NCBI GenBank assembly: GCA_947683425.1
Contig: CANTUQ010000004.1
Span: 29,942,001-30,006,000, forward strand
Direction: 5' to 3'
Length of the DNA: 64,000 bases
From: Excoecaria cochinchinensis
Lineage: Eukaryota; Streptophyta; Magnoliopsida; Malpighiales; Euphorbiaceae
Shown here piece after piece: positions 35,308 through 46,832 of this stretch. The translations under genes and the position numbers were made by a program. Below the pieces are notes generated by a model. The model was not told the DNA's origin. It saw only the letters and a program-made list of their open reading frames with translations, and made no database searches. Within the stretch, counting starts at the first letter, position 1, and every line of letters starts with the position of its first letter.

Positions 35308-36334
35308 ATGGCAAGTGAAACAACAAAAGATATGCATGATATACTAATTACTGCTCTCTTGTACCAACATACTGTTGGAAATAGAGTAGATGGCACTTTT
35401 ACAACATATGCATTGAATCAAGTGGTTGAAGAGGTTCGTGAAAAAACTGGACTTAAGAACATTAGTAAAGATATAGTGAAGAATCAAATGAAATCACTTA
35501 AAAGTAATTTCAGCGAGTGTTATGATCTTTTTAAGCACTCTAGTGGTATTTCTTAGAGTCCCATAACCAAAATGTTTGATGCAGAACCAGAAGTACGGGA
35601 GGCATTGATACAGGTTTTCATTAAATACTATGATATGTATTACTTAAATAAATAGAATAAACATACTTGAAAATTATCTCAATTGAATATTATATAACAA
35701 TGTGATTTGTTTTATAAAATATAGGCACATCCAAGTGCTAAGAAGTGGAAGTGTACTGAAATTCACCGTTATAAGGATGTGCTGACATTATTTGGTAAAG
35801 ATTGAGCAACGGGTGATATTACTTTTACTCCAAAGGAGAGAGCACGCAAATATGCAAGTAGTAATGCGGATACCATCAATCATATTGATGACTTATTGGC
35901 TTCAAATATCATATCCTTAGAAAGCTATAATACTAATCATGTTGATGATAGTCTAACAACTCCTACTACAGTTCCAGGTACTACTTATTCTAATTTTAAT
36001 TTTGAAGATGTTACTGTAACATCACCATAAAAAACGAAAAGGAAAAGAAAGAGTGCGAAAGATGAGGAAGATAATGAGATAAGAAAAGCTATTGATAATG
36101 TTGCCAAGGTTCTTAAGAAAGGGAATGTTATAATTGAAAAAACACGTCAACGTGTTTATTTGGAGGAAGAAGTCTATGCTGAGCTGATGAAAATTGGCTA
36201 TGATGTTTCTGTTCGTTGTAAGGCTTATGATTTTATTGCAGCAAATCAAACTCGGATCAGAAATTTTTTTGGTTGTCCAGAGCATAAGCGCAAAGAATAT
36301 TTATTGCATTTGATGCAAGATGCTGATGACATTT
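35308..36334 (+). pseudogene. PIF/Harbinger ORF1 Myb/SANT-like protein, broken and cut by Athila
   Basis: Starts at a good ATG (MASETTKDMHDILITALLYQ) with the trihelix/Myb-like domain used by the transposase partner protein for DNA binding. Stops occur at 35554 (after HSSGIS), at 35805 (after LFGKD) and near 36028. An intron of about 110 bp separates the first block from AHPSAKKWKC (35727). The C-terminal part (YLEEEVYAELMKIGYDVSV, FFGCPEHKRKEYLLHLMQD) is well preserved. The gene should end ATT TAA: those bases survive at the far side of the Athila insertion (CATTTAA at 46833). Athila entered at CATTT and supplies six alternative codons and a new stop. Confidence 0.8.
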
Positions 36335-37527
36335 TGATAAAGTCAAAATAATTCAAATTTATTGATAAAATCTCTTCATAATTAATCTTAATTTAAACTT
36401 AAATGCTTTAGATTAATTATTTCTTTTTGTTTCCAGGTAGAAAATCAAGGTTAATATTGAAAAGATACTTCAAGAATGCTGGAAACAGGACCAGATGCAA
36501 CGAATTAAAAAAGCTGGAAATTTTCAAATCAAATTACATTTTTATCTTCCTTGATTCTGGCCAGATTTACAGCATCTCACCATCATTCAAATTCAAATTG
36601 AAATTCAATCCACATCCAGATTTGGGGTTGAAAATCTAGTATAAATAGGAGCTTTGTGTAAGCCTGAACAGAGTTCTTCCTGGGGGAATCTTTTCTTAGT
36701 TTAATTTTCTGCAGAATTATTTATTTTAATTGCTGTATTGTTTTTCTAGCCATGAGTGGCTGAGATTTTCTTTTCAATCAAAGATAAGTTGAGGTTTTAA
36801 TTCAAGTTTGTTTGTGAGATTTCTATTTTATTTTCTTATTTTCAATTCAAGTATTTTCTGCAATATAATTCTCTTGAGGATTCATGGTCAAATAAAACAC
36901 AATTTATTTGGACAAGAAATCCATGGTTTCCGTCATTGAAGATGTTAAATTCGTACATGTTTAGTGTCTTCATAATTGTGGCAATTCACTTTGTTTGGTA
37001 GAATGAGTTGCTGATTCAAAGTGAAGAAAATATTTGCACCAATTTAAATAACACTACATATGTGTTACTGATTGGAATTAGTTTTGGAAAAATGTTCTTA
37101 ATGCTATTTACCATTCAAATCCTAAGAGCTCATTTAGGATTGATTGATTAATAAGAATGTTGGTTAAAGAGCTTGTTTTAATCATCAATTTATTTTAAAG
37201 GATTATTAGAGCTTGTTAATGATTCTAACTAATTTGAATTCAAGAAAATGTTTTTTTTTTCAATGACCAAACAAACTGAATTTCTACTAAGATGAATCTT
37301 TGATTGATGTTTCCCTCTTCAGTTATTTTTACTACATTTATTTTCCTAGCATTCAATCTAATTTTATTGTTAATCTGTTTCTCCAAAACCCCATTTTGTT
37401 ACTTTTGGTATAAAAAAACAAGCAAATTGATTATCATTCCCTGTGGAGACAAACCTATTCCCTATACTTACTTTTGTTAATTTAGAAGAATAGAAAATTT
37501 TATTTTGATCGGATTCGACCCCTGTCA
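36335..37527 (+). repeat. Athila 5' LTR
   Basis: 1193 bp. AGTATAAATAGGAGC (about 36638-36652) is a strong TATA-type promoter core. The 70-codon ORF at 36427 is repeated exactly in the 3' LTR and is not taken as a gene. Confidence 0.97.
36640..36648 (+). promoter_or_regulatory. Athila LTR TATA box
   Basis: TATAAATAG inside the 5' LTR, followed about 30 bp later by the likely transcription start zone; duplicated near 45944 in the 3' LTR. Confidence 0.7.
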
Positions 37528-37530
37528 AAT

Positions 37531-37550
37531 TTGGCGCCGTTGCCGGGGAA
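37531..37550 (+). promoter_or_regulatory. Athila primer-binding site
   Basis: TTGGCGCCGTTGCCGGGGAA just inside the 5' LTR, a form widely shared by Athila-type elements. Confidence 0.85.
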
Positions 37551-37578
37551 TGGTGTTAATTAATTTGTTTTATGCCTT

Positions 37579-40500
37579 ATGCCTCGATCTTCTCGTACAG
37601 GAAATTTGATATTTGATCCAGAAATCGAGAAGACAGCTCGAAAAAATAGAAAAGAAAGCCGTGGAAATTCAGCAGTTCCTACAACAGCTTCTATATCCGA
37701 AATCAGCTTATCTGGTGATTCAACTTCAAGGCCAACTGTTCAAGACCAAAATCCAGCAGCAAATATGGGTGCTCGTGAGCCAACTTTAAAAGAAATGGGC
37801 ACTCCGAACATAAACCATCAGCCCCTATGCATTGATTTTCCTGCTCTTGAGGTAAATTTTGAATTAAAGTCTGGTTTTATCCACTTACTTCCAACCTTCC
37901 GTGGACTTTTAGGAGAAGACCCACACAAGCATTTGAAGGAATTTCATGTTGTTTGCGCAAGCATGAAACCGCAAGGGATTTCGGAAGAACAAGTAAAATT
38001 GCGTGCATTCCCTTTTTCTCTGACAGACAAAGCCAAGGACTGGTTGTATTACCTTCCTTCAGGCTCGATCACAACGTGGAATGAATTGAAGAAACTCTTT
38101 CTTGAGAAATTTTTTCCCGCAAATAGAGCTACTTCAATAAGAAAAGAGATATGTGGAGTCCGTCAACTTCAAGGCGAATCCTTGCATGAGTATTGGGAAC
38201 GTTTTAATCAATTATGTGCAAGTTGTCCCCAACATCAAATAAGTGATCAATTACTGATTCAATATTTTTATGAAGGTTTACAGCCTATTGATCGCAATAT
38301 GATAGACGCTGCAAGTGGAGGAGCTTTAGTAGAAATTACTTTAACTCAAGCAAAGCAATTGATCTCTAAAATTGCAGCCAATACACAACAATTTGGAGTG
38401 AGACAAGAACCGATAAAAAGAGTCCATGAAGTAAGTATTAATTCCATTGAACAAAGGATTGATAATTTGACTAATCTCGTGCAACAATTATGTGCAGGAA
38501 ATCAACAACAAGCAAAGGCTTGTGGTGTTTGTTCTCATTTTGGACATCCAACTGACATGTGCCCAACTCTTCAAGAAGAAAATTTAGAGCAAGTAAACGC
38601 TACAGGTGATTATCAAGGTCAAAAGAGGTATGATCCGTACTCTCAAACTTATAACCCCGGATGGCGTCAACACCCAAACTTCAGCTATGGACAAAAAGCT
38701 CCAAATTTTCAGCAGCCAATGTACCCAAAACCACCAGCTCCAGCACCTCCATTTCAACCAAAAGGTATGTCTCTTGAACAAATAGTTACAGCTCTTGCAA
38801 CTAACACTCAACAATTTCAGCAGAAAATCGAAGCGAGCATACAAAATTTGGAAAATCAAGTAAGCCAGTTAGCAACATCAGTGGGGAGAATTGAGTCTCA
38901 AAATTCTGGTAAGTTGCCATCTCAACCGGTGATAAATCCCAAGCAACATGCAAGTGCCATCACTTTGCGTAGCGGGAAGGAGTTGAAAGAACCTGCGAGG
39001 GCAACCCAAAAAAATGCAGTAGAAGAAGAAATTGAAAAATATACCAATAGCCCTGGGCAGTCCATTAATCCCGTGGTAAGCACTCCTCCTTTTCCTAATC
39101 GATTTGCTAAATCAAAGAAGGAACAAAAAGAAAAGGAAATTTTGGATGTTTTTAAAAAAGTTGAAGTGAATATTCCTCTTCTAGATGCTATAAAACAAGT
39201 GCCAAGTTATGCCAAATTTTTAAAGGAATTATGCACTTCTAAGAGAAAATTAAGAGGAAATGAAAAAATTTTTGTGAATGAAAATATTTCGGCTGTTTTT
39301 CAAAGAAAAATGCCACAAAAATGTAAAGATCCCGGAATGTTTACCATACCATGTAAGATTGGAAACATGAAAATAGAAAGAGCAATGATAGATTTAGGTG
39401 CTTCTATAAACGTCATGCCTACTTCTATTTATCACTCTTTAAATGCAGGAAATCTTAAGGCAACTAATGTCATTATCCAATTAGCTGACAGGTCAAATAG
39501 ATATCCGGATGGAGTGTTGGAAGATGTTCTTGTTCAAGTTAACAATCTTGTATTTCCTGCAGATTTTTATGTGTTGAACATGGAGGATGATGTATCTTCT
39601 AATTCTGTTCCGATTCTTTTAGGAAGACCATTCTTGAAAACGGCTGGAACAAAAATAGATGTTGCAAAAGGAATTTTAACAATGGAATTTGATGGTGAAA
39701 AGATAAATTTTAATATATATGATTCTATGAAATTTCCTTATGAAACTGACTCTGTTTTTGTTATAGATGTTATAGATAGTTTGGCACAGCAGGTATCAGA
39801 GTTGAACATGGAAGACAAACTGGGGGTCACAATTTGTAAAAGCCTTTGCCCCAAGGAGCTGAAAAAATTAGAAGAACAAACCCTTGTTCCAGAAGATTTA
39901 GAAGCGACAATTTTTGAGATGGAATCACTTAAAATATTGAACAATAATGTTTCTTTTATTGATCTTTCAAATAGTTATTCTAAACTTTTACCTTCAATTT
40001 TGCAGGCACCTAAGCTGGAGTTGAAAACATTGCCAAATCACCTCAAATATGCCTATTTAGGTGATAATCAGACATTGCCAGTAGTGATTTCGAGCAAACT
40101 CAGCAATTTTGAAGAGGAGCAGTTGATTCGTGTGCTTAGGGACCACAAAAAAGCAATAGGTTGGACAATGGCTGATGTAAAGGGAATCAACCCTTCTATT
40201 TGTATGCACGGAGTTTTACTTGAAGAAGGAAGTAAGCCTTCAAGACAAGCACAAAGAAGACTTAATCCACCTATGATGGAAGTTGTAAAGAATGATATCC
40301 TACGACTCTTAGATGCTGGTATAATTTTTCCAATTTCTGACAGCAATTGGGTAAGTCCCATTCATGTAGTGCCTAAAAAGACCGGTTTTACAGTTGTAGA
40401 GAACAATGATGGTGAGTTAGTTCCAACTCGAATCCAAAATGGATGGAGAGTTTGTATTGATTACAGAAAACTGAATTCTTCCACAAGAAAAGATCATTTT

Positions 40501-42915
40501 CCCCTTCCTTTTATTGACCAAATGCTTGAAAGATTAGCAGGAAAATCTCACTATTGTTGTCTTGATTGTTATTCAGGTTTTTATCAAGTGCCAGTAGCGC
40601 CAGAGGATCAGGAAAAGACAACTTTCACCTGCCCATTTGGTACATTTGCCTATCGTCGCATGCCGTTTGGTTTGTGTAATGCACCGGCAACGTTTCAACG
40701 GTGCATGGTAAGTATATTTTCTGACTATGTTGAGAGTATCATTGAAGTCTTTATGGATGATTTCACTGTCTATGGAGACTCATATGATTTGTGCCTAAAA
40801 AATTTGGTGAAGATTTTGCAAAGATGCATTGAGAAAAATCTGGTTTTGAACTATGAAAAATGTCATTTTATGGTGGATCAAGGGCTAATACTTGGCCACA
40901 TTGTGTCTTCACGAGGGCTAGAAGTTGATAAGTCTAAAATTGATCTTATAAAATCTTTGCCTTACCCCACTTGTTTGCAGAAAGTTCGTGGTTTTCTTGG
41001 CCATGCAGGTTTTTATAGAAGATTTATAAAAGATTTCTCAAAGATTGCACAACCTTTGTGCAAATTGCTACAAAAAGATGTACCCTTTGAATTTGGTGAA
41101 GACTGTAAGAAATCCTTTGAAAAACTGAAAGAGATGTTAACCTCAGCTCCTGTAATTCAGCCACCTAATTGGGAGTTGCCCTTCGAAATCATGTGCGATG
41201 CAAGCAATTATGCCGTCGGTGCTGTTCTTGGACAGCAGAATGGAAGAGCTGCTCATGCTATATATTATGCTTCAAGGACTCTTGATAAGACTCAACAAAA
41301 TTACTCAACGACTGAAAAAGAATTATTTGCTATAATTTTTGCTTTAGAAAAATTCAGATCATATTTGTTGGGTACTAAAGTTATAATCTATTCTGATCAT
41401 GCAGCCTTGAAGTATCTACTGAAAAAGAAGGAAGCAAAACCAAGATTACTAAGGTGGATTCTTTTGCTACAAGAATTCGACTTAGAAATTCGAGACAAAA
41501 GGGGGACAGAAAATTCAGTTGCTGACCATTTAAGTAGGCTAGAAAATGGTGAAGAACCAATGCCCCTACGTGACACATTCCCTGATGAACATCTTTATCA
41601 TTTACAAAGTTCAACCCCATGGTACGCTGACATAGTCAATTACTTAGTCACTAGGACACTACCTGATGATTTAACTCGAGTCCAAAAAGATAAGATTAAG
41701 AGTGACTGTAAGTATTATGTATGGGATGATCCATATCTGTGGAAATATTGTTCTGATGGTTTAATTCGCAGGTGTGTTCTTGAAAGTGAAGTTTCAGCCA
41801 TCATTGAATTTTGTCATTCATATGAGTGTGGGGGACATTTCGGTTCCAAGAGGACAGCACGTAAAGTGCTAGAATGTGGTTTCTTTTGGCCTAACTTATT
41901 TCGTGATTGCTATATATTTTGTAAATCATGTTCAAATTGCCAAAGGACAGGAAACTTAAGTTACAGAAATCAAATGCCCATGAGTCCTATTTTAGTATGT
42001 GAAATATTCGATGTATGGGGAATTGATTTCATGGGACCATTTCCATCTTCCTTTGGCAATTCATACATTTTATTAGCAGTCGATTATGTGTCAAAATGGA
42101 TTGAGGCAAAAGCAACTAGGACTGATGATGCTAAATGTGTTGTAGGCTTCATTAAAAATCAAATTTTCGCAAGATATGGAACACCAAGAGCACTGATCAG
42201 TGACCGTGGAACCCATTTCTGTAATAAAGTGATGGAAGCCTTATTGAAGAAGTACAACGTGACACACAAGGTGTCAACAGCCTACCATCCACAAACAAAT
42301 GGCCAGGCAGAAGTTTCAAACAGAGAAATTAAATCAATTCTGGAAAAAACAGTAAGCCCAAGCAGGAAGGATTGGAGCACACGCCTTGAGGATGCTCTTT
42401 GGGCATACCGAACAGCATATAAAACTCCAATAGGGATGTCCCCCTACCTATTAATCTTTGGTAAGCCATGCCACCTTCCGGTTGAATTGGAACACAAGGC
42501 TTATTGGGCCATTAAACAATGTAATATGGCAGTTGATGAGGGTGGTAATCACCGTAAATTACAGCTCCAGGAATTAGAAGAAATAAGGAATGATGCCTAT
42601 GAAAACTCAAAAATTTATAAAGAAAAAACAAAACTTTTTCATGATCAAAATATTTCCAGAAAATCTTTTTCAATTGGTCAGAAAGTTCTGTTATATCATT
42701 CTAGGCTTAAACTATTTCCTGGAAAATTGAGGTCGAGATGGGTAGGTCCTTTTGTCGTTACTAACGTTTTTTCACATGGTGCTGAAGAAATTCAGAGTTT
42801 AAGTACTAAAAAGGTGTTTAAGGTTAATGGACACCGTCTAAAGCCTTATTATGAAGGATTTCAGGTCTGCAATATGGAAGAGGCCATGGTGGAAGCACCA
42901 AATTACCAGACATAA
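37579..42915 (+). CDS. Athila gag-pol polyprotein, intact (1778 aa)
   Basis: A single uninterrupted frame from ATG 37579 (MPRSSRTGNL). Retrotransposon GAG domain about residues 110-240 (DWLYYLPSGSITTWNEL); zinc knuckle CGVCSHFGHPTDMC about 315; aspartic protease-like box AMIDLGASINVMP about 600, with the DLG form usual for Athila in place of DTG/DSG; reverse transcriptase with FMDDFTVYG about 1058; RNase H from MCDASNYAVGAVLG about 1204; integrase with an HHCC finger about 1411-1460 (CKSCSNCQRTGN), GIDFMGPF about 1480, SDRGTHF about 1541 and the catalytic Glu near QAEVSNRE about 1577. It makes capsid, protease, cDNA synthesis and integration activities. The order RT-RNase H-integrase is that of Ty3/gypsy. 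There is no frameshift between gag and pol and no inactivating change was seen. Confidence 0.96.
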   Translation: MPRSSRTGNLIFDPEIEKTARKNRKESRGNSAVPTTASISEISLSGDSTSRPTVQDQNPAANMGAREPTLKEMGTPNINHQPLCIDFPALEVNFELKSGFIHLLPTFRGLLGEDPHKHLKEFHVVCASMKPQGISEEQVKLRAFPFSLTDKAKDWLYYLPSGSITTWNELKKLFLEKFFPANRATSIRKEICGVRQLQGESLHEYWERFNQLCASCPQHQISDQLLIQYFYEGLQPIDRNMIDAASGGALVEITLTQAKQLISKIAANTQQFGVRQEPIKRVHEVSINSIEQRIDNLTNLVQQLCAGNQQQAKACGVCSHFGHPTDMCPTLQEENLEQVNATGDYQGQKRYDPYSQTYNPGWRQHPNFSYGQKAPNFQQPMYPKPPAPAPPFQPKGMSLEQIVTALATNTQQFQQKIEASIQNLENQVSQLATSVGRIESQNSGKLPSQPVINPKQHASAITLRSGKELKEPARATQKNAVEEEIEKYTNSPGQSINPVVSTPPFPNRFAKSKKEQKEKEILDVFKKVEVNIPLLDAIKQVPSYAKFLKELCTSKRKLRGNEKIFVNENISAVFQRKMPQKCKDPGMFTIPCKIGNMKIERAMIDLGASINVMPTSIYHSLNAGNLKATNVIIQLADRSNRYPDGVLEDVLVQVNNLVFPADFYVLNMEDDVSSNSVPILLGRPFLKTAGTKIDVAKGILTMEFDGEKINFNIYDSMKFPYETDSVFVIDVIDSLAQQVSELNMEDKLGVTICKSLCPKELKKLEEQTLVPEDLEATIFEMESLKILNNNVSFIDLSNSYSKLLPSILQAPKLELKTLPNHLKYAYLGDNQTLPVVISSKLSNFEEEQLIRVLRDHKKAIGWTMADVKGINPSICMHGVLLEEGSKPSRQAQRRLNPPMMEVVKNDILRLLDAGIIFPISDSNWVSPIHVVPKKTGFTVVENNDGELVPTRIQNGWRVCIDYRKLNSSTRKDHFPLPFIDQMLERLAGKSHYCCLDCYSGFYQVPVAPEDQEKTTFTCPFGTFAYRRMPFGLCNAPATFQRCMVSIFSDYVESIIEVFMDDFTVYGDSYDLCLKNLVKILQRCIEKNLVLNYEKCHFMVDQGLILGHIVSSRGLEVDKSKIDLIKSLPYPTCLQKVRGFLGHAGFYRRFIKDFSKIAQPLCKLLQKDVPFEFGEDCKKSFEKLKEMLTSAPVIQPPNWELPFEIMCDASNYAVGAVLGQQNGRAAHAIYYASRTLDKTQQNYSTTEKELFAIIFALEKFRSYLLGTKVIIYSDHAALKYLLKKKEAKPRLLRWILLLQEFDLEIRDKRGTENSVADHLSRLENGEEPMPLRDTFPDEHLYHLQSSTPWYADIVNYLVTRTLPDDLTRVQKDKIKSDCKYYVWDDPYLWKYCSDGLIRRCVLESEVSAIIEFCHSYECGGHFGSKRTARKVLECGFFWPNLFRDCYIFCKSCSNCQRTGNLSYRNQMPMSPILVCEIFDVWGIDFMGPFPSSFGNSYILLAVDYVSKWIEAKATRTDDAKCVVGFIKNQIFARYGTPRALISDRGTHFCNKVMEALLKKYNVTHKVSTAYHPQTNGQAEVSNREIKSILEKTVSPSRKDWSTRLEDALWAYRTAYKTPIGMSPYLLIFGKPCHLPVELEHKAYWAIKQCNMAVDEGGNHRKLQLQELEEIRNDAYENSKIYKEKTKLFHDQNISRKSFSIGQKVLLYHSRLKLFPGKLRSRWVGPFVVTNVFSHGAEEIQSLSTKKVFKVNGHRLKPYYEGFQVCNMEEAMVEAPNYQT

Positions 42916-44971
42916 AGAGATCGCATTGTCTAGCCAAAGACAATAAATTAGGCGCTTATTGGGAGGCAACCCAATTGATAGTTTAGGATTTCAATTGCTT
43001 AGTTTTATAGTTATTTAGTTTAATTTTAATTTTTACTTATTTATTTCTTTATTTGAAGCTAATAAATTGATTTGTTGAATTCTCAGGTTGAGTGCAGCAA
43101 AGCATGTCTAAGGCTAGCTTTTAAATCTTCTCCATTTTAACTGTGAAATTATAGTTATGTTTTTACTGTTTCTTCAACCTCCAGCTAAGGTAAAAAGACC
43201 AGTATAAACATTCATAACTGAGATGGGTCTGGTAGTATTATGGAATTGATGGTTCACTTTTAGTTTTTTTTTGCCTATTATTTAGAGTTAAGTTTTAGTA
43301 GTTTTTATTATTTTTACTTTGTTCATTTACTTTTGACTTTTTACTAATAACCCCTCTCTGCCTCTTTATCTATCCATTTTCTCTCTAGCGGAAATTCTCT
43401 TCCAAAGCTAAACCCTAGGCCCACCTCATCTTTGCAGCCGCCGCCTACCTCCTTACCGTTCCCTTTCTGTTTTCTTGCCGTTCACCATGGCGATTTCCAG
43501 CAATTAGGAGCTGTAGGCACACCACCAATACAGTCACTGCAGCAGAAAAATATTTGCTCAACCTTCGTTGTGCCGCTACCGTAATCGCAATCGCAACCAG
43601 GTCAACTAGTGCCGATCTGTTCGCCCACCATCTAATCTCGTCGAAATCAAATCACCATGACCCATTCTTCCCTTCTCCAACTGGTATTTTTATTTTTTGT
43701 TTTAATTTCTTAAAAAAAATAAAAAATAAAAAGAGAAGAAAACGCGAAACAAATTTGGATTTGAAAAAATGGTTACTGTTGCTGCAAATTGTTTTGTGTT
43801 TGCTTATCATGTTCTGTTTTAGATTATTTAATTAATTTTCTTTTTCTTTTGGATTTGGGAATTGATAGTGCTGTATTATGGTTATGAAATTATTTGGCTT
43901 AACTAGTGATTTTGTACCTTTTGGTGAATTGATGTTGGGCGACTATCTAATTTGGTTGAATTTCAGTTGGATTTAAGTTGGGTTTAATTTTTAGGACAAA
44001 AATTTTAATGTTCTGCTTTGCGCACATGAACATTATTTGGTTCAGTCTGACTTGAAAATCCAAATTAGATTAAATTTCTGCAATTTAGTTGATAGATCTT
44101 CTGCTAATCATTTTCGCAGGGTGATTTGGTGTTGGATTACTTATATTTTATCTTGCACTTTGATTATATATTTGGCAGTTCATTTTTGAATTTGCAGAGA
44201 GCTCAATGCATGTGTCTAACCTGCTGAAATTGATGAACAATCCTCCCTCCGTGCATATAGTTTTCAGGGCAGTACTTCTTTCCCTTTTTGTTTTGTTATG
44301 TATTTTGACCCTAATTTTTACATTGGGGACAATGTAGAGACTAAGTGAGGGGGGATATTCTGGTGATTGATCTGTTTGTTATGTGTTTTGTTTGTTTTGA
44401 TTCTCTGCAAACATATTTTTTGAACCAATAATTAAAGCTGAAATTTTTTCTGGGTATCTAAAAATATCAATTGCATTACATGCCAAATATTCTTCAAAAT
44501 TTCAATTGTGAACAGTAATTGAGATTTATCTTCTATTAACAAATGTTTTTTTTTGCCAATGTTGATGATTAATTTGATTGATAAGTATGTGAGAAATACG
44601 CATCAATTTATCCACCTGTGAGCTTTTGAACCATCATCTTAAAATATATGTTTTTCTTTTTTGATGTGATTTCCAGCATAGCTTGTATGTTCTAGAACTT
44701 GACTTTGCGTACACTTTGAAACTACATTTAACTGAAATTTATGCATTAAAATGATAAAGGGCACTAGGATTACCCCAATCTGAACTCTCAAATAGCCTTA
44801 CCCAAGAAATTCCATTAGATAACCCATTTTGAGCTTGACATTTTCTTTGAATTTATACCAATTTAGTCACTAGCCTTGCATTACCCCAAAGAACCCTTTT
44901 TGTCATCAAAAGAATTTTGCTTATATGACAATAAATGTTTTCTTTCATAGAAATATTACTTTTTGTAATTT

Positions 44972-44985
<14 letters not shown>

Positions 44986-45005
<20 letters not shown>

Positions 45006-45026
45006 GAAAAGAAAAGAAAAGAAAAA
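44986..45026. repeat. (AAAAG)n microsatellite in Athila
   Basis: About eight GAAAA units. A (TA)n(CA)n run lies nearby at 45117-45146. Confidence 0.93.
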
Positions 45027-45626
45027 ACTGTGAGATATGAATAAAGTGTATAAGTTCTTAATCAGATGCTGCAAAAGGTGCACTCTTTTCAGCCTTGTTT
45101 CCACATGTTCAGAATATTATATATATATATATATATACACACACACGGTTGAAATCTTAATTAATTAAAAAAAAAAAAGAAAAAAATTCTTGATGACTTT
45201 TTACCTAAATGACATTTTTCCATACCCTTTACCCAAGCCTCATTACAACCCATTTAAAAGCCCCTTTTTGATTGATGCATAAAAATCATGTTAGTAGTAG
45301 AATTGTTGACGTACTTTCAAGCCTATGGTAACATCTTTTTATGTTGTGTTTTGAGTGCTTAAACACCACCTTAAACACTTGTGGGAATTGAGTGAAACTC
45401 TTGTGAGGATGCTTAGATCTTGCTTACTTGATATCATTGAAAATTGTTGAGATTGAGCAGATATTCATTTGAATAGAATATAAATTTTTGATTATGGATT
45501 TATGATTGGCTTGTTGAATCAATTTTGATTTGTAATATGTGATGAGTTTGAAGGATCAAAGAAAAAGGAGTAGGTATTTAATTTTGTTTCATGGAATATG
45601 TTTTGCTTGAGGACAAACAAAGGATA

Positions 45627-45640
45627 AGTGTGGGGGAATA
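45627..45640 (+). promoter_or_regulatory. Athila polypurine tract
   Basis: AAGTGTGGGGGAATA-type purine run immediately before the 3' LTR at 45641; primes plus-strand DNA synthesis in this family. Confidence 0.85.
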
Positions 45641-46832
45641 TGATAAAGTCAAAATAATTCAAATTTATTGATAAAATCTCTTCATAATTAATCTTAATTT
45701 AAACTTAAATGCTTTAGATTAATTATTTCTTTTTGTTTCCAGGTAGAAAATCAAGGTTAATATTGAAAAGATACTTCAAGAATGCTGGAAACAGGACCAG
45801 ATGCAACGAATTAAAAAAGCTGGAAATTTTCAAATCAAATTACATTTTTATCTTCCTTGATTCTGGCCAGATTTACAGCATCTCACCATCATTCAAATTC
45901 AAATTGAAATTCAATCCACATCCAGATTTGGGGTTGAAAATCTAGTATAAATAGGAGCTTTGTGTAAGCCTGAACAGAGTTCTTCCTGGGGGAATCTTTT
46001 CTTAGTTTAATTTTCTGTAGAATTATTTATTTTAATTGCTGTATTGTTTTTCTAGCCATGAGTGGCTGAGATTTTCTTTTCAATCAAAGATAAGTTGAGG
46101 TTTTAATTCAAGTTTGTTTGTGAGATTTCTATTTTATTTTCTTATTTTCAATTCAAGTATTTTCTGCAATATAATTCTCTTGAGGATTCATGGTCAAATA
46201 AAACACAATTTATTTGGACAAGAAATCCATGGTTTCCGTCATTGAAGATGTTAAATTCGTACATGTTTAGTGTCTTCATAATTGTGGCAATTCACTTTGT
46301 TTGGTAGAATGAGTTGCTGATTCAAAGTGAAGAAAATATTTGCACCAATTTAAATAACACTACATATGTGTTACTGATTGGAATTAGTTTTGGAAAAATG
46401 TTCTTAATGCTATTTACCATTCAAATCCTAAGAGCTCATTTAGGATTGATTGATTAATAAGAATGTTGGTTAAAGAGCTTGTTTTAATCATCAATTTATT
46501 TTAAAGGATTATTAGAGCTTGTTAATGATTCTAACTAATTTGAATTCAAGAAAATGTTTTTTTTTCAATGATCAAACAAACTGAATTTCTACTAAGATGA
46601 ATCTTTGATTGATGTTTCCCTCTTCAGTTATTTTTACTACATTTATTTTCCTAGCATTCAATCTAATTTTATTGTTAATCTGTTTCTCCAAAACCCCATT
46701 TTGTTACTTTTGGTATAAAAAAACAAGCAAATTGATTCTCATTCCCTGTGGAGACAAACCTATTCCCTATACTTACTTTTGTTAATTTAGAAGAATAGAA
46801 AATTTTATTTTGATCGGATTCGACCCCTGTCA
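45641..46832 (+). repeat. Athila 3' LTR
   Basis: 1192 bp, nearly identical to the 5' LTR; differences seen are C/T in TTTCTG(C/T)AGAA, one T fewer in the T run, C/T in AATGA(C/T)CAAAC and A/C in GATT(A/C)TCATT. Confidence 0.97.

Larger units (their letters stand above)
42916..45640 (+). other. Athila 3' internal region without an envelope-like ORF
   Basis: 2.7 kb between pol and the 3' LTR, where some Athila elements carry an env-like gene; here no ORF longer than about 93 codons is seen. Positions 43380-43690 resemble a plant gene leader (AAGCTAAACCCTAGGCCCAC, then GCCGCCGCC and CACCATGGCG), so captured host sequence is possible. A purine run at 44343-44354 (AGTGAGGGGGGATA) looks like a second polypurine tract, 1.3 kb before the true one. 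Confidence 0.6.
36335..46832 (+). mobile_element. Complete young Athila-lineage Ty3/gypsy retrotransposon
   Basis: 10,498 bp with LTRs at 36335-37527 (1193 bp) and 45641-46832 (1192 bp), both TGATAAAGTC...GACCCCTGTCA. The target duplication CATTT is perfect (36330-36334 and 46833-46837). The primer-binding site TGGCGCCGTTGCCGGGG follows the 5' LTR after a short AATT spacer, and the polypurine tract GTGTGGGGGAATA abuts the 3' LTR. The LTRs show only about three substitutions and one T-run indel by eye, so insertion is recent, and the single gag-pol ORF is intact. It landed in the last codons of the Harbinger Myb-like gene. Confidence 0.98.

Noticed and set aside
36427..36639. 70-codon ORF, repeated exactly at 45733-45945
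   Set aside because: It lies inside both Athila LTRs; the repeat reflects LTR identity and not a duplicated gene.
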